A stretch of DNA of 64,000 nucleotides from Agapetus fuscipes (lineage: Eukaryota > Arthropoda > Insecta > Trichoptera > Glossosomatidae). Below are positions 20,940-31,499 of the stretch, one piece after another. Made by a program: the position numbers and the translations under genes. A model generated the notes under the pieces. The model did not search any database. It was not told the DNA's origin and saw only the letters and a program-made list of their open reading frames with translations. Location of the stretch: positions 19,776,347 through 19,840,346 of the forward strand of contig OX637337.1 in NCBI GenBank assembly GCA_951799405.1, written 5' to 3'. Each line of letters opens with the position of its first letter. The first letter of the stretch is position 1.

Positions 20940-21196
20940 TTGAAGAAAGTGTACAAAGGAAATGTCAGAGGAAAGCGCGAAAGGGGAAGGCCGAGGAAAG
21001 AATGGTTAGACCAAATAGGTGAGATTGCGAAAGAATGGAACCTGCAGAGTGAGAATAAGAGAAGAGTATGTATGAAAAAGGTGATGAATATTGAGGAAAT
21101 GAAAGTGGTTTGTAAGGACAGAAAAAAGTGGAGGCGCATCTGCGGAGGTACCGGCCACCCCTAGTGGAACGGCGGCAGGATACAGTACAGTACAGA
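20940..21196 (+). pseudogene. RTE-like LINE C-terminus, TACAG-tailed subfamily
   Basis: Open frame: RGRPRKEWLDQIGEIAKEWN, KRRVCMKKVMNIEEMKVVCKD, RKKWRRICGGTGHP, stop. It is followed by GTGGAACGGCGGCAGGATACAG and a TACAG-repeat tail. It is homologous to 4303-4842 but has a different 3' end, so it is a separate subfamily. Minus-strand relatives lie at 23817-24290 and 54075-54430. Confidence 0.8.
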
Positions 21197-21440
21197 TCAC
21201 TTTAAAGTTCGTGGCTAGAGATTTATACACATATAGTCAATATCATGTTCTTGCCGCAGGTTGATGATAGAGTTCATATATTTTTTGCACATTTAAAACC
21301 TAAATAAGAGTTTTTTACTTTCATTTTAAATAACAATTTTACAGTTATACAATAAATATGCGTTATCTAAAAAATAATGAATTAGTTTAATAAAGAAAAC
21401 AAGTGCATAATAATGTGTTGTTGAAATATAAAGAATCATG

Positions 21441-21694
21441 TTCCTTGATTTATAGGTTAGTATGAGGCTGACCACCCATACTGTTAAAAAAATGGTTCAC
21501 TTTACCAAAGTCACCCCTGTTTCAGGGAAGGTCGGCAAGAGTTGCAGGGCTTATGCTCATTTGAGATTGGGTTTTTATATTGCAGGTCAACATCCGGCAT
21601 GTGTTAGCGCGAAATTATACATGTCTGCTTGTGGGAATGCTTTTATATGAATCTGAAATGATATATATCTTTGCAGCTTAGATTTAGATTAGAT
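21441..21694 (+). repeat. TTAGA element copy
   Basis: Starts exactly at TTCCTTGATTTATAGGTTAG and ends GCAGCTTAGATTTAGATTAGA. Full-size core with the CCCTGTTTCAGGG hairpin. Confidence 0.88.
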
Positions 21695-21828
21695 GTATAT
21701 AGTAAGCGGTTGAGCTTTCTATTAGTCCTTGTGTGCTCGTATATGTGTGGAGAGTTCTAGTGCAGGCAATATTGATATACTCGTACTAGACCTATACTTT
21801 ATGGTACCATTGACTTTTATTTAAAAAA

Positions 21829-21874
21829 AATTATACCTGACGATGATCTAAGATCGAAAACGTTAGTAAAATTA
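21829..21874 (+). ncRNA. Hammerhead ribozyme motif
   Basis: Stem I ATTATAC; core CTGACGA (21837-21843; position 7 is not conserved in hammerheads); an extra T; stem II GATC-TAA-GATC; GAAA (21856-21859); palindromic stem III AACGTT; H17 = A (21865); stem I GTAAAAT. The core is intact. Confidence 0.75.
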
Positions 21875-21930
21875 AAGAATAAATAATTGTAAAAGGGAAA
21901 ATATAAAACAGTCTTGATTTAAATCCTTAA
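21829..21930 (+). mobile_element. One-armed HHR element
   Basis: A hammerhead is followed by a single arm (TTAAAGAATAAATAATTG ... AAACAGTCTTGATTTAAATCC). No inverted second arm or clear target duplication was found. Confidence 0.6.
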
Positions 21931-22344
21931 ACTAAATAAATTATAGACCTATTCCATTAATTTATTTCTAAAGGCCACGATCGCTTGAAACACAAGCTTT
22001 TATCACTTTTACATTCACACACATTGAAATGAGTTTAAAATATTAAAGTTGTATTTTATAAACTTAACAAATAAACTTGTAGAGAAAGTTTTTTATCACA
22101 CTCAATAATCTAGTACCTTTCAGCATAGTAAAAAGCTATCAAAGCAATTATAGGATTACAAAAAAATGTATTACTAATTACATTTACTCAAATATAACTG
22201 ATTATCCGTGCGTAATGAAACAGAAAATTAATTGGCAAATAACTGAATCTCTAATAAAACTAGCGGTGAAGCTATGGAAGGGGAATAACCAGAATAGGAT
22301 GGTTTGAAACCCGAAAGCTTGCGCTTCAAGCAACCCCAGGACTC

Positions 22345-22480
22345 CGTAGTTCATGTTGAAAACTCAACCATAGCGTTTACCAGTAATCTGTGGATGCTTA
22401 AGTTCCCCATAGAGGAATTACATTACTTCTATATATATTTCAGATGAAACGTTATGGTTTACTTTTTAGGAAAGGTTTTA
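22345..22480. repeat. Degenerate hairpin (HP) element
   Basis: AACTCAACCATAGCGTTTACC at 22361 and GAAACGTTATGGTTTACTTT at 22445 are opposed remnants of the HP arms. Confidence 0.5.
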
Positions 22481-22914
22481 TACTTAGCGACAGGGTCTAG
22501 GAGTTTTTGCTGTGCCTTCATCGAGGTGCGAAATGACCTTAATAACGTCTGAGAATGTCCTCGTTAGAGAAATGTGCCAATAAGCTTTTGGGTTTAAAGC
22601 GCTTCAAATCAAAATTTAAATAACTTAATGATCATCGTGCAAAGTTTAAGTAAAATTTAATAATAATGTAAAATAATCTTTGATTTACATTTATCTTTTA
22701 TTTTTTTAGGTTTTATCTGAAGCCCTATTCTGCTAAATTCCTTACGCTTTGGATATCAATCCAAGTCGGAGATTGCTAGCGCTTGCGAAAGAACTGCATA
22801 GATAATGATCAGAGTACACCTTATTTTTGGACACGAATCGCTATCTCGTGGCCTTCAGGTCGTAAAGAATTTAGGAGAATAGCGCTTCTAGTTCCTTAAA
22901 CTATGGTTTAATAT

Positions 22915-23200
22915 TGTCCATTTACACTGTAAAAATATTTTCACTTTTGTCAATGTCACCTCGGTATTAGAGATTTCGGTAAGAGCTGCAGTAAGTATAT
23001 AGTCTGGGGGTGAACGTTTTGGACTTGTAATCAGAAAGTTGAAATTTCGATCCCGGTGGATCATAAGAATCAAATCATTTAATTTTTAAATCTGCTCTTC
23101 ACTAGGTTCAAAAATTTATAATATGGCAATACCAAATCCAGTAGAAAGGTAACTTAAAGTGCATCCAACCTTACAGCAACCGGATAAATAAAATAATCTT
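22915..23200 (+). repeat. Old TTAGA remnant followed by a diverged SINE-A
   Basis: 22920-22995 keeps ACTGTAAAAATATTTTCAC and a GTCACC...GGTAAGAGCTGCAG trace of the TTAGA element. From 23000, GGGGGTGAACGTTTTGGACTTGTAATC, TTTCGATCCCGGTGG, GCTCTTCACTAGGTT and GCATCCAACCTTACAGCAAC trace the tRNA-like head and body of SINE-A. Confidence 0.6.
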
Positions 23201-23504
23201 GGGATGTGACAAATACAAGGCAGCTTTAATTATGTTTTTTATAAAAAATGTCGAAAATCATCGCTCACCATATCAAAAAGAAAAATCAGTATCAATAGAT
23301 ACTTGTATATGAACAGACCAGCCTAATTGGAGTTCAAAAAATATCTCTTTCACTCGTACTTCAAAACGTTTTCAAAGTTTTTGCTTGCCTCATACAACGA
23401 GTAGATTTCCATAAAGATTTTTCGCGAAGTGTCGCAATTAGTTGCGCGTGGTAAATTTTCGCTCGTGCAATAAAGCGCGACAGCGAAAAAACAGTACTCC
23501 GAGT

Positions 23505-23640
23505 TGAAACTCAACGATTGCGTTTAACCAGAAAACGTACGGAATCCAAAACGGTCACTAGAAACGCAGTCTGTTTTTTGGGTGAACGGGTTGTTGACTT
23601 TTTACGCAAAGTTTTGCACTTGGGGTGCTGGCAAAAGTTG
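23505..23640. repeat. Hairpin (HP) element copy
   Basis: Left arm AACTCAACGATTGCGTTTAACC, right arm GGTGAACGGGTTGTTGACTT, centre GTCACTAGAAACGC, followed by TTTTGCACTTGGGGT. Confidence 0.65.
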
Positions 23641-23816
23641 TGTACAATGTGCGCGGGAACGATTTATCAACAATTTCAATTACGAGTGTGCGGAACGTTG
23701 CAGAACGTAAGAGATAGTGGAATGCAGGAGGACACTGCTGTGTATAGGCCACTAATACAGTTTTACCTCAGCATTCAAATGTATTGGTTGTAGAATTTCG
23801 CTTTTTTTTTTAAAGT

Positions 23817-24290
23817 TACAACTTATCTTGAATCCTGCCACCATTCCTCTAGTGGTGGCCGGTACCTCCACACAAGTGCCTCCACTTGACTCTGTCCTTG
23901 CATACTTCTTTCATCTCATCTAGTTTCATCACTCTTTTCATGCACGCTCTTCTCTTCTTTAATCTAAATCTAAATATAGGTTGCAAAGATATGTATCATT
24001 TGAGGTTCATATTAAATGCATTCCCACAAGCAGACACGCATAATTTTGCGCTCACACATGCCGCATGTGGACCTACGATATAAAAACCCAATCTCAAATG
24101 AACATAAGCCCTGCAACTCTTGCCGACCTTCCCTGAAACAGTGGTGACATTGGCCAAGTGAACCATTTTTTTACAGTATGGGTAGTCAAAATCATACCAA
24201 CCTCTAAGTCAAGGAATACACTCTGTAAATTCCATTCATTTGCAATCTCACTTATCTAATCAATTCCTTTCCATGCTTACCTATTACATT
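23817..24290 (-). pseudogene. RTE-like LINE C-terminus interrupted by a TTAGA element
   Basis: On the minus strand, residues SEIANEWNLQS (24217-24290) continue, after the insert, as RRACMKRVMKLDEMKEV ... GGTGHH (23817-23959). The insert (23961-24216) therefore post-dates this LINE copy. Same subfamily as 20940-21196. Confidence 0.75.
23961..24216 (-). repeat. TTAGA element inserted in a LINE
   Basis: Complete minus-strand copy from CCTTGACTTAGAGG (24216) to a (TTTAGA)-type tail (AATCTAAATCTAAATATAGG at 23961). The flanking LINE reading makes both insertion edges visible, confirming the element's natural ends. Confidence 0.85.
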
Positions 24291-24864
24291 CCCACAACAA
24301 CTTGTATTAAATTCTTTAATTCTACTTTTTTTCTAAATGGTTAATAATTTCAATCAGGAAGTAAAATGCATTATAATGTAAGTACTGTTTGACTCTCTTC
24401 ACAACTAAAATACACATAAAATATAGCAGTAGCTATGATTTTTTTTAGATTGGAACCGGTGCGAGTCCTGTCATATGCTTTTGATGATCACTTTGACTCG
24501 GTTTGATTTTTTTCATTGAGATTCGTTTAATCATAAAAAAAATGACGAGTTTTTACTTACTTGTGTAACTTTCTACTCACTTACTAATTTTCTTCTTATT
24601 ATTTTTCTTGATTGAAATTTTTTGACCTAAGATTTACGATAAAAAGCTCATATTAGCTCACGGATTCTGAGAAGAGAATTTTCTTTTTATTCTTAGAGGT
24701 CTTCCAGCTAGACGTCTACCTGTGTATTGGCATCTCATTAGCTATGTACTATGAATGCGAGTCTTTCATGACTCATTATGAAGGCTTGAAACCCCCTCTC
24801 TCCGAAACCCCGTCCTGGATCTGCTCCATCTCACTATGTTTCCTACTTCACAGGCTTTTCGTAT
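24291..24864. other. Unclassified intronic sequence
   Basis: No gene is supported. The 5' truncation point of the following LINE lies between about 24840 and 24890. Confidence 0.4.
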
Positions 24865-26502
24865 GTGATAATTGCAATGATGAAATATCGTAATGATCTG
24901 TCAATCAATTTACCTAATGTGACTGATCCCTGTCGTGTTGGTAATAAAATGATCGACCTGTCTCAATGTCATATTCCAATACAAAAATTAGAAATTAAAT
25001 TGTTCCAACTTGATGTAAAGAAATCATGCGGCCCCGATAATGTACCACCAATTTTTTTGAGAAAATGTGCCGATGCTCTTATTATCCCTCTTCTGATAAT
25101 TTTTAACAAATCCTTACAAAATGCAGTTTTTCCATCTGTGTGGAAGATTGGCAATATCACACCAGTTTTCAAGAAAGGTGACAAAACGGATATCTCAAAC
25201 TACAGACCAATATGCCTTCAATCCTCTATGGCGAAACTATTTGAGTCTCTTGTGCTGGAACAAATTATGCCTTCTATATCTTGTATCATTGAGCCTCAAC
25301 AACATGGATTTATTTCGGGCAGGTCAACTCTGTCAAATCTAGCTATTTATGAAAATGCTGTAGCCGAAAGTCTTGCACATGGATGTCAAATGGACAGCAT
25401 ATATACGGACTTCAGCAAGGCATTCGACAAGGTACCTCATAGCATCCTTCTTAATAAGCTATCCGTTTTAGGATTGACGGGTGCTCTGCTAGAATGGTTT
25501 AGAAGCTACTTATCGGGGCGATTGTTGCGAGTTAAGATAAAGGATACCATTTCAAATAGTTTTGAGGCAACAAGAGGCTTGCCGCAAGGGAGCCATCTTG
25601 CACCAATACTTTTCCTCATTTATATTAATGATTTGGCTGGCGAGATGAGGGATGTAGAATGTTTGTTCTTTGCTGATGATCTCAAAATATTCAAAAGAAT
25701 AGAACATGTAGGTGACTGCTATATACTTCAGAACAATTTAAATGAACTGGGCAGGTGGTGTCACAGAAATAAATTATTCTTAAATGTTGAAAAATGTCAA
25801 TGTATAACTTTTTCTCGAAACAAAAATCCCATGCACTTCAACTACTGTATCGAAAATGACAAACTGGACAGGGTAACGGAAATAAGAGATCTTGGGATTA
25901 TCTTTGATGAGAAATTATCTTTTGTGAGCCACATAACAAAAATGACCGGAAAAGCATTGCAAACATTGGGCTTTGTCCTTCGCACTGTTGGCGATTTCAC
26001 AAATGTAAACGCAATTGCAATACTCTATAAGTCATTAGTCCGTAGTCAGCTGGAGTTCAATTCCCAAATATGGTCTCCCAGTTACAATGTCCATATCAAC
26101 AATGTGGAGCGGATCCAACATAAATTTTTAAGGTTCATAAATTACAAATTGGGTATACCTCGACGTGATTTAAATTACGAAAATTTGAAAACAGGATTAC
26201 ACATTGAATCTCTTGAGGACAGAAGAATTATTGGGGATTTAAATTTTTTGTTTAAAATTATAAATAATTGTTTTGACAACCCTGATTTGTTGCAGCTCAT
26301 AAAATTCCGTATACCTACACGATGTACTAGAAATCGCCAGTTGTTCTATATAGACAACCATAATACAAATTATATAAGATCGACAATAATTCCCCGCTTA
26401 CATCGACTGGGCAATGAATATTTGTCGGATATTGACATATTTAATTTGGATCTCGCTTCATTTAGGACTTTGATAAAAAAAATTATTTCCTCCAGCTGCT
26501 AG
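24865..26502 (+). CDS. Non-LTR reverse transcriptase (jockey/CR1-type), 5'-truncated
   Basis: The 545-codon open frame makes an RNA-dependent DNA polymerase that would act in target-primed reverse transcription. RT motifs in order: NYRPICL (about 112-118), GFISGRST (148-155), DFSKAFDKVPH (182-192, catalytic Asp 182), GLPQGSHLAPILFLIYIND (238-256), FFADDL (268-273, catalytic Asp 271 and 272), then the thumb motifs RDLGIIFDEKL and SLVRSQLEF. An intact element of this type also has an upstream gag-like ORF and an AP-endonuclease; both are missing. The nominal Met is not native, since conserved sequence should extend upstream. The frame has no stop or frameshift, indicating a young insertion. Confidence 0.9.
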   Translation: MIIAMMKYRNDLSINLPNVTDPCRVGNKMIDLSQCHIPIQKLEIKLFQLDVKKSCGPDNVPPIFLRKCADALIIPLLIIFNKSLQNAVFPSVWKIGNITPVFKKGDKTDISNYRPICLQSSMAKLFESLVLEQIMPSISCIIEPQQHGFISGRSTLSNLAIYENAVAESLAHGCQMDSIYTDFSKAFDKVPHSILLNKLSVLGLTGALLEWFRSYLSGRLLRVKIKDTISNSFEATRGLPQGSHLAPILFLIYINDLAGEMRDVECLFFADDLKIFKRIEHVGDCYILQNNLNELGRWCHRNKLFLNVEKCQCITFSRNKNPMHFNYCIENDKLDRVTEIRDLGIIFDEKLSFVSHITKMTGKALQTLGFVLRTVGDFTNVNAIAILYKSLVRSQLEFNSQIWSPSYNVHINNVERIQHKFLRFINYKLGIPRRDLNYENLKTGLHIESLEDRRIIGDLNFLFKIINNCFDNPDLLQLIKFRIPTRCTRNRQLFYIDNHNTNYIRSTIIPRLHRLGNEYLSDIDIFNLDLASFRTLIKKIISSSC

Positions 26503-26864
26503 GTCTTAGTATGTTGTACTTGTTGATTAAATTACTGTTCTCTTGCTTGAAAAAAATATTTAATTTTGTTTATGTTTTGTTATAGTTTTTATTTTATGTC
26601 TATGTTTAATATGTTTTTATTTTTATTTTATTGTATTTTACGAGTATATAAATGGATTTAATCTTAGCTTTTTTATGGTTCTTTAGTAGTTTTTATAGTT
26701 TTCTCCAATTTTAAGATTATATAGAGTTTTTACTTTTACTTTAAGTTTCAAATCTGTTCTATCTTTATATATGCAATGATTTTTTTTTAAATGTATTTTT
26801 TTGTAACTGTAAAAGGCGAAAGCCGTTAATTGATTTAAATAAATAAATAAATAAATAAATAAAT
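24865..26864 (+). mobile_element. 5'-truncated jockey/CR1-type LINE with AAAT tail
   Basis: The RT ORF is followed by a ~335-bp AT-rich 3' UTR ending GGCGAAAGCCGTTAATTG and a tail of AAAT units (26836-26864). A 3' microsatellite tail and 5' truncation are hallmarks of target-primed insertion. It could only move in trans because the endonuclease is absent. Confidence 0.88.
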
Positions 26865-27666
26865 CTAAGAACTTTCATTTTGTATATTCTGAGAAGACCC
26901 TTGGTTTATTTTTACTCCACTCTCACTAAGAACATAACAGGTCTTACACATGTGTAATTTTATGGTTTTCGTATTTTCGTAAGGAATCTTATGCGGAAGA
27001 CTCACCTCATTTCAAGAAATCTAGAGTTCTAACACTTATTGAACATGTTTGGAGATTGGTGAGATTGGTGAGCGGTTGATGTCTTGATCTTCTATAGCAG
27101 GAATGCTAGCTGTGTGGTGTTTTGTTGTTGCGTGTTGAATTGCCTTTGTTTTGGGACACTGAAAAGAAGTGGTGATTTATATTTGTTTTGATTGGAACCA
27201 AGTTTAATCAGAGTGGAAGCACAGTGCTAATAATTCATCCATAAACAGACAGGTTGGTAAAGGAACGAGTCGTGAAATCACTAAGTTCTAATATTTTTGA
27301 TGTCGGCTGTATAGGGATGAATGTGAGTCGCTCTACGAGTTGCTCTTGTTGTGACACGGGGAGGAGGATCTCACTGACGGTTCTAATATTATTCTCGATT
27401 TTTCATATGAAGTTCTTTAAGCATCCAAACACTACGGCTTTACACACTGTACTTTTATGCTCCTTGAAAAGTATATACGTATACGTGACTGCGAATACTG
27501 GGGTTTCACCACAAAATACAAGCGTTTTTCTATAACCACGTTGGCTTCTAACAATTGTGCAACAGTCTGTGGAGAATGCGCTCGCAGCAGAGGCGTAAAC
27601 AGAAAAAAGAGTTTTGTTTTTTGAAAGAACTGTCTGACTAACTCCATTGAGCATTATATTACTTTC
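26865..27666. other. Unclassified intronic sequence
   Basis: Overlapping frames near 27250-27650 on both strands lack known motifs. No gene is supported. Confidence 0.4.
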
Positions 27667-27713
27667 CTTCTCGACACGTTCTTGGACACGTTCTCGGACA
27701 CGTTGTCGGACAC
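27667..27713. repeat. 12-bp tandem repeat
   Basis: GACACGTTCTTG, GACACGTTCTCG and GACACGTTGTCG follow one another, then GACACG. Confidence 0.85.
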
Positions 27714-27884
27714 GAGGAATGGCAAATAATACGCCTACTTTATTTTACCGCTAGTGCGTAAGGGGCCTTATCGTACAAGGAAAACCCAAGGTTATAAGTT
27801 TTTAAGAACACATGGATGTCATTACTGAATGCTGAACAGTGTGTGTAATATGAACACATAGAAATGATCTTGCAGGAATGTCAA

Positions 27885-27990
27885 CGATATGGTCGAGTGG
27901 TTAAAGCAGTGGTCCTGACGCATAAACATACGTCGAAATAAAATATCGCTTGTGCGACTCTCGTCTCATCTACCAAAAGTTTTGACCATC
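27885..27990 (+). other. tRNA-like sequence, possible pseudogene
   Basis: ATGGTCGAGTGGTTAAAGC resembles the D-arm/A-box of class II tRNAs (Ser/Leu). The B-box position (GCGACTCTCG) is poor and no cloverleaf closes. It is probably a relic or a tRNA-derived repeat. Confidence 0.3.
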
Positions 27991-28009
27991 TTATCAGTTA
28001 CTAGCTATC

Positions 28010-28012
<3 letters not shown>

Positions 28013-28045
<33 letters not shown>

Positions 28046-28164
28046 ATAGGTTTTCGGCGAAAACCTATCAACATGTATAATATCCGTGAAAACTTAAAAT
28101 TAAACATATATATATATATATATATACTAGCAGACTGACCGTGCTGCGCACGGTTGTCTGCTAG
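28013..28164. repeat. AT microsatellites with two GC-rich hairpins
   Basis: (AT)n at about 28013-28040 and 28107-28126. Between and after them lie two strong hairpins: TTGATAGGTTTTCG-GCGAAAACCTATCAA (28042-28072) and CTAGCAGAC...GTCTGCTAG (28127-28164) around TGCTGCGCA. These may be ends of an old DNA element. Confidence 0.7.
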
Positions 28165-28374
28165 GCCCTTCGGGCAGAGTGAGTCTGGCTTCGCAATAAT
28201 TTTTCCTCACACCTCCTTCATAGTAATTAAATGCTTTAAGAAGTAATTTGAAAAAAAATTGCCGTAAAAGGGTTATTTAGTTCTTTCATGTTCTGAGATT
28301 CTTGTATGAAGCATGAGGTATGAGGCTGACCTCCCATACCTAAAAAAATGTTCACTGAACGAATGTTTCTCTGT

Positions 28375-28726
28375 TCTTCTTGGACCGGTCCGTAGTCCGT
28401 AGTGGCAACACTTCGGACTCGTAAATGGAAGGTTGTGGATTCGGATCCCGGTGGAGCACAAAAATATACCATTTATATTTCGAATGAGCTCTTCGCTGGG
28501 TTGAAAAATTCATAAAAAACCTTTACCAATGACCGGTCACCAAAGGTCCATCCAGCCTTACAGCAACTGGGTCTTGCTTGAGTATTGGCGCTTTGTAGCG
28601 ACGACCAAGCTCGTACACCTCTGCGGCACTACAACAAGTGTCATAGACCCCTAGAGTCTTTAGAATCTAGGGAGTCTCCCGCACAGGATTTCTTAAAAAA
28701 AAACTATATGTGTAGCTTAGTTGCGT
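28375..28726 (+). mobile_element. SINE-A copy with alternative 3' end
   Basis: Begins in the CTTGGACCGGTCCGTAGTC tRNA-like head (5S part absent); B box GGATTCGGATCCC; body as in other copies. After GACGACCAAGCTCG it departs into CTCTGCGGCACTACAACAAG and CTAGAGTCTTTAGAATCTAG, then an A-run and ACTATATGTGTAGCTTAGTT. The last block is the SINE-B 3' end. Confidence 0.8.
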
Positions 28727-28784
28727 TTGCGTACTCACTACGGGTGCTTTTGTATTCTTTATACATTTTTCCAATTACACGTTA

Positions 28785-28830
28785 GAGGGGAATTTATGGA
28801 AATGTTTTATACTCGGGGTACCGTACTGTT
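28785..28830. repeat. Hairpin (HP) element end
   Basis: A lone right half: TTAGAGGGGAATTTATGG and TTTTATACTCGGGGTA, matching the HP terminal repeat. Confidence 0.5.
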
Positions 28831-29099
28831 TTAGAAGCTAAATAACTAGAGTTGTGGAATACTCGCAGTGGATGAACGAGAGCCTTTGAAGGGTTGAATA
28901 AATGACGTGAGCAGCCGCGTCAAACAAACTTCATTCAGAGTTGCCGCTTAGTGCTCTGCGGGAATGCTTGACCCAGTATAATATTCCCTTTATATGCTCA
29001 CTTTAAACAGTGATGCTTTTGAATGCTATGAGTTGAAGATTTTCATAAAAGCAGGAATTAAAATTCTTGAAGTTCCATATGAAAACGATTGATATTTTA

Positions 29100-29560
29100 T
29101 GAGAATAGATTCACATTTAATGCATGGCTACAAACAGATACCGTTAGATAAGTCTGCGCATAAATATCGCACGTTTAATAATAAAGAGAAATAACTCGAA
29201 AATTAGGAAAATCGAGATTATGTAATAAAACGCAAGAACAATGCGAGAAGAATAGGTAGAATGCGACAGCCGTTCAATTTGGACGAATATGACCGAGATA
29301 AAACATCGGCCGCCTTTTTCATCCCATACAAGTTGTACTGGGTGTCTGAACTTCAAACGTGATTTCCCAACATTCATGTTTTTTGAGTTATTGTTCTTTA
29401 TTATTAAACGTGCGATATGCAAGATGTGTATTTACTCACAAAATAAATAAAATCAAATCTCAAATATATGTACTCTTGCTGTTTTTCGCTAAACCAGGGT
29501 TGGCATTGGTAAATTTAACCAATTTATTAGTCCTATACCAACCTGTTCGTCAATAACAAG
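29100..29560 (-). repeat. Diverged TTAGA element split by a small DNA transposon
   Basis: The 3' half (29100-29166) and 5' half (29416-29560, with CCAATTTATTAGTCCTATACC) of a minus-strand copy are separated by the 249-bp inverted-repeat element at 29167-29415. Confidence 0.65.
29167..29415. mobile_element. TA-flanked inverted-repeat element (MITE)
   Basis: The terminal inverted repeats are about 35 bp: TCGCACGTTTAATAATAAAG at the left and the complement at the right. They are flanked by TA on both sides (29165-29166, 29416-29417). A TA target and simple TIRs suggest a non-autonomous Tc1/mariner-like element; no transposase ORF is present. Confidence 0.75.
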
Positions 29561-30065
29561 AGTAACACTAGCTATAAACTATTTCTATAATAAATTTAAA
29601 TCAATCATTTAGGTCAAAGGAGAACAGCATGAACAGTTTAGGCAAAAACACTATATCGCTTTTTCTTGCAGCAGTAGGTAGGTAAAGTAGCGTAGGTGCA
29701 AATTGATATAATGATCAATGTTCTTCACTTTAGAGTCAGAAGAAGAAGAAGAAGAATTCATCATGTTATTTCTGTTCATTGCCTTGTACGAGTTGGTACA
29801 TTGAAAGGTAATTTGAAAATTGCAAGTTTTCAGCGTTGTTCAACTTTTACTAAAATAGTGAAAATAAACAGTCTTAGTAGATAACTTGTTATTATTTTAT
29901 ATCATATTAAATTGATGTTAAGTGCTTGAAATGATTCTTTCTATCGATATTTTTTGGTAACTGAAATCTCTGAACCAACGAAGCAGTATAAAAAAAAATG
30001 TACTCAACTAATATTATAACAGTTTTAACCTTTCAATGAAAATAAAATTAATTGACGCCTACCTA
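29561..30065. other. Unclassified intronic sequence
   Basis: Contains an (AGAAGA) microsatellite at about 29739-29756. No gene is supported. Confidence 0.4.
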
Positions 30066-30835
30066 GTCGTTCTAATCTAATCTAATCTAATCTAAGCTGC
30101 AAAGATATATATCATTTAAGATTTATACTAAATGCATTCCCACAAGCAGATATGTATAATTTCGCGCTAACACATGCCGCATGTGGACCTACAATATAAA
30201 AACCCAATCTCAAATGAACATAAGCCTTGCAACTCTTGCCGTCCTTCCCTGAAACAGGGGTGACATTGGCAAAGTGAACCAATTTTTATATTATGGGTGG
30301 TCAGCCCCATAACAACCTATAAGTCAAGGAACATACATGACAAATTACATTTTTTAAAATCAAAGAATAAAAATAACAATATATACATGGACATAAAAAA
30401 CTAAATCATAAAACCAAATTCACTTTAACAAACCCTAGCCGCCAACATCACAGATCAACCGCCATTTCTTTCTATCCTTGCATACTTCTTTCATTTCCTC
30501 CAGAGTCATAACCTTCTTCATACAAGCTCTTCTTTTATTATGACTCTGGATATTCCATTCATTCGCAATTTCGGATATTTGGTCCATCCATACCTTTCTC
30601 GGTCTTCCTCTACCACGACATCCATCTATTCTACCAACATATACTTTCTTCGTCAGTCTTTCCTCATTCATTCTCTCCATATGCCCAAACCATCTTAACA
30701 AACTTCTTTTAATCTTCACTTTCACACTTTCTTTTGCACCACATTCTTTTCTTACAAAATCATTCCTCACCCTGTCACTCCGTTTTTTCCCAATCATACT
30801 TCTTAGAAAGTCCATTTCAAGTCGTTCCCTGGAAT
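30066..30835 (-). mobile_element. 5'-truncated RTE-like LINE with TTAGA 3' end
   Basis: On the minus strand: RT C-terminal ORF (30815-30435), about 105 bp of 3' UTR, then the complete TTAGA element sequence (from CCTTGACTTATAGG at 30328) and an (AATCT)n tail read from + at 30071-30095. This is the clearest LINE-TTAGA junction in the window. Confidence 0.88.
30435..30815 (-). pseudogene. RTE-like reverse-transcriptase C-terminus
   Basis: The 126-residue frame contains RSMIGKKRSDRVRNDF, LLRWFGHMERMNEE, RGRGRPRKVWMDQI and ends DRKKWRLICDVGG. It is nearly colinear with 4390-4842. The catalytic core and endonuclease are absent; the nominal Met lies inside the conserved C-terminal region. Confidence 0.85.
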
Positions 30836-31136
30836 ATTGTATTTTTTTTTAATAATTACGGTTACCGAGCTTTTACTAAATTTTATACTAATTGAAAACG
30901 AAAATTACATACATTCCGAATGCCTTGTTTTGTGACAAATTTAAATTCAAGCATGCATTTAAAAGAACAAATTTTTGAAGCTAAAAAACAAAGTCAAATT
31001 CTTACTCCGAATTCCATTTACAGTACAAGTCGTTCCAATTTCCTACCCACTTGCATTTTGTGTTTTTATTTTTTTCTGTTTCCTCCACCACTCCGGCCAC
31101 CAAACGCAATTACGTTCAGAGTATCCCAAGTGTACA

Positions 31137-31220
31137 CAATTACGTTCAAACTCAACAGCAGCGTTTACCAACAAATCTATTAAAACTGAAATAGCGTCTC
31201 TACTGAGTGTTTTAGTTTGG
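31137..31220. repeat. Hairpin (HP) element half
   Basis: CAAACTCAACAGCAGCGTTTACC and ACTGAGTGTTTTAGTTT are one arm and centre of the family. The opposite arm is not well preserved. Confidence 0.5.
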
Positions 31221-31499
31221 GAAAAATTTAAGTATAACGTTCTGCAACCGACAAATCGATTAGTGGAATAATTCCCAAGTCGATCTGTTGCAGTAACCAG
31301 ATTGGGTAAACTCCCAAAGGGGTGTGTTATTGGGAGTTTCGGATTGTGCCCAGATAATGGGGCTCGTATAATGTTGTCATGGTTTCAAAATTGTAGAATA
31401 GTTGTTTAGTGAATGTTTTGATAAATAAAAATCAAAACATATTTTTCGTTTTATTAATAGAGAACCTGATTCTAAAAAAATACTTTAATTGTTTTTATT

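Noticed and set aside
24865..24870. ATG at 24865 as the true start of the reverse transcriptase
   Set aside because: Family members extend further upstream into fingers and endonuclease; this is the first Met after a 5' truncation junction.
27885..27990. Functional Ser/Leu tRNA
   Set aside because: The B box and acceptor stem do not form; kept only as a tRNA-like relic.
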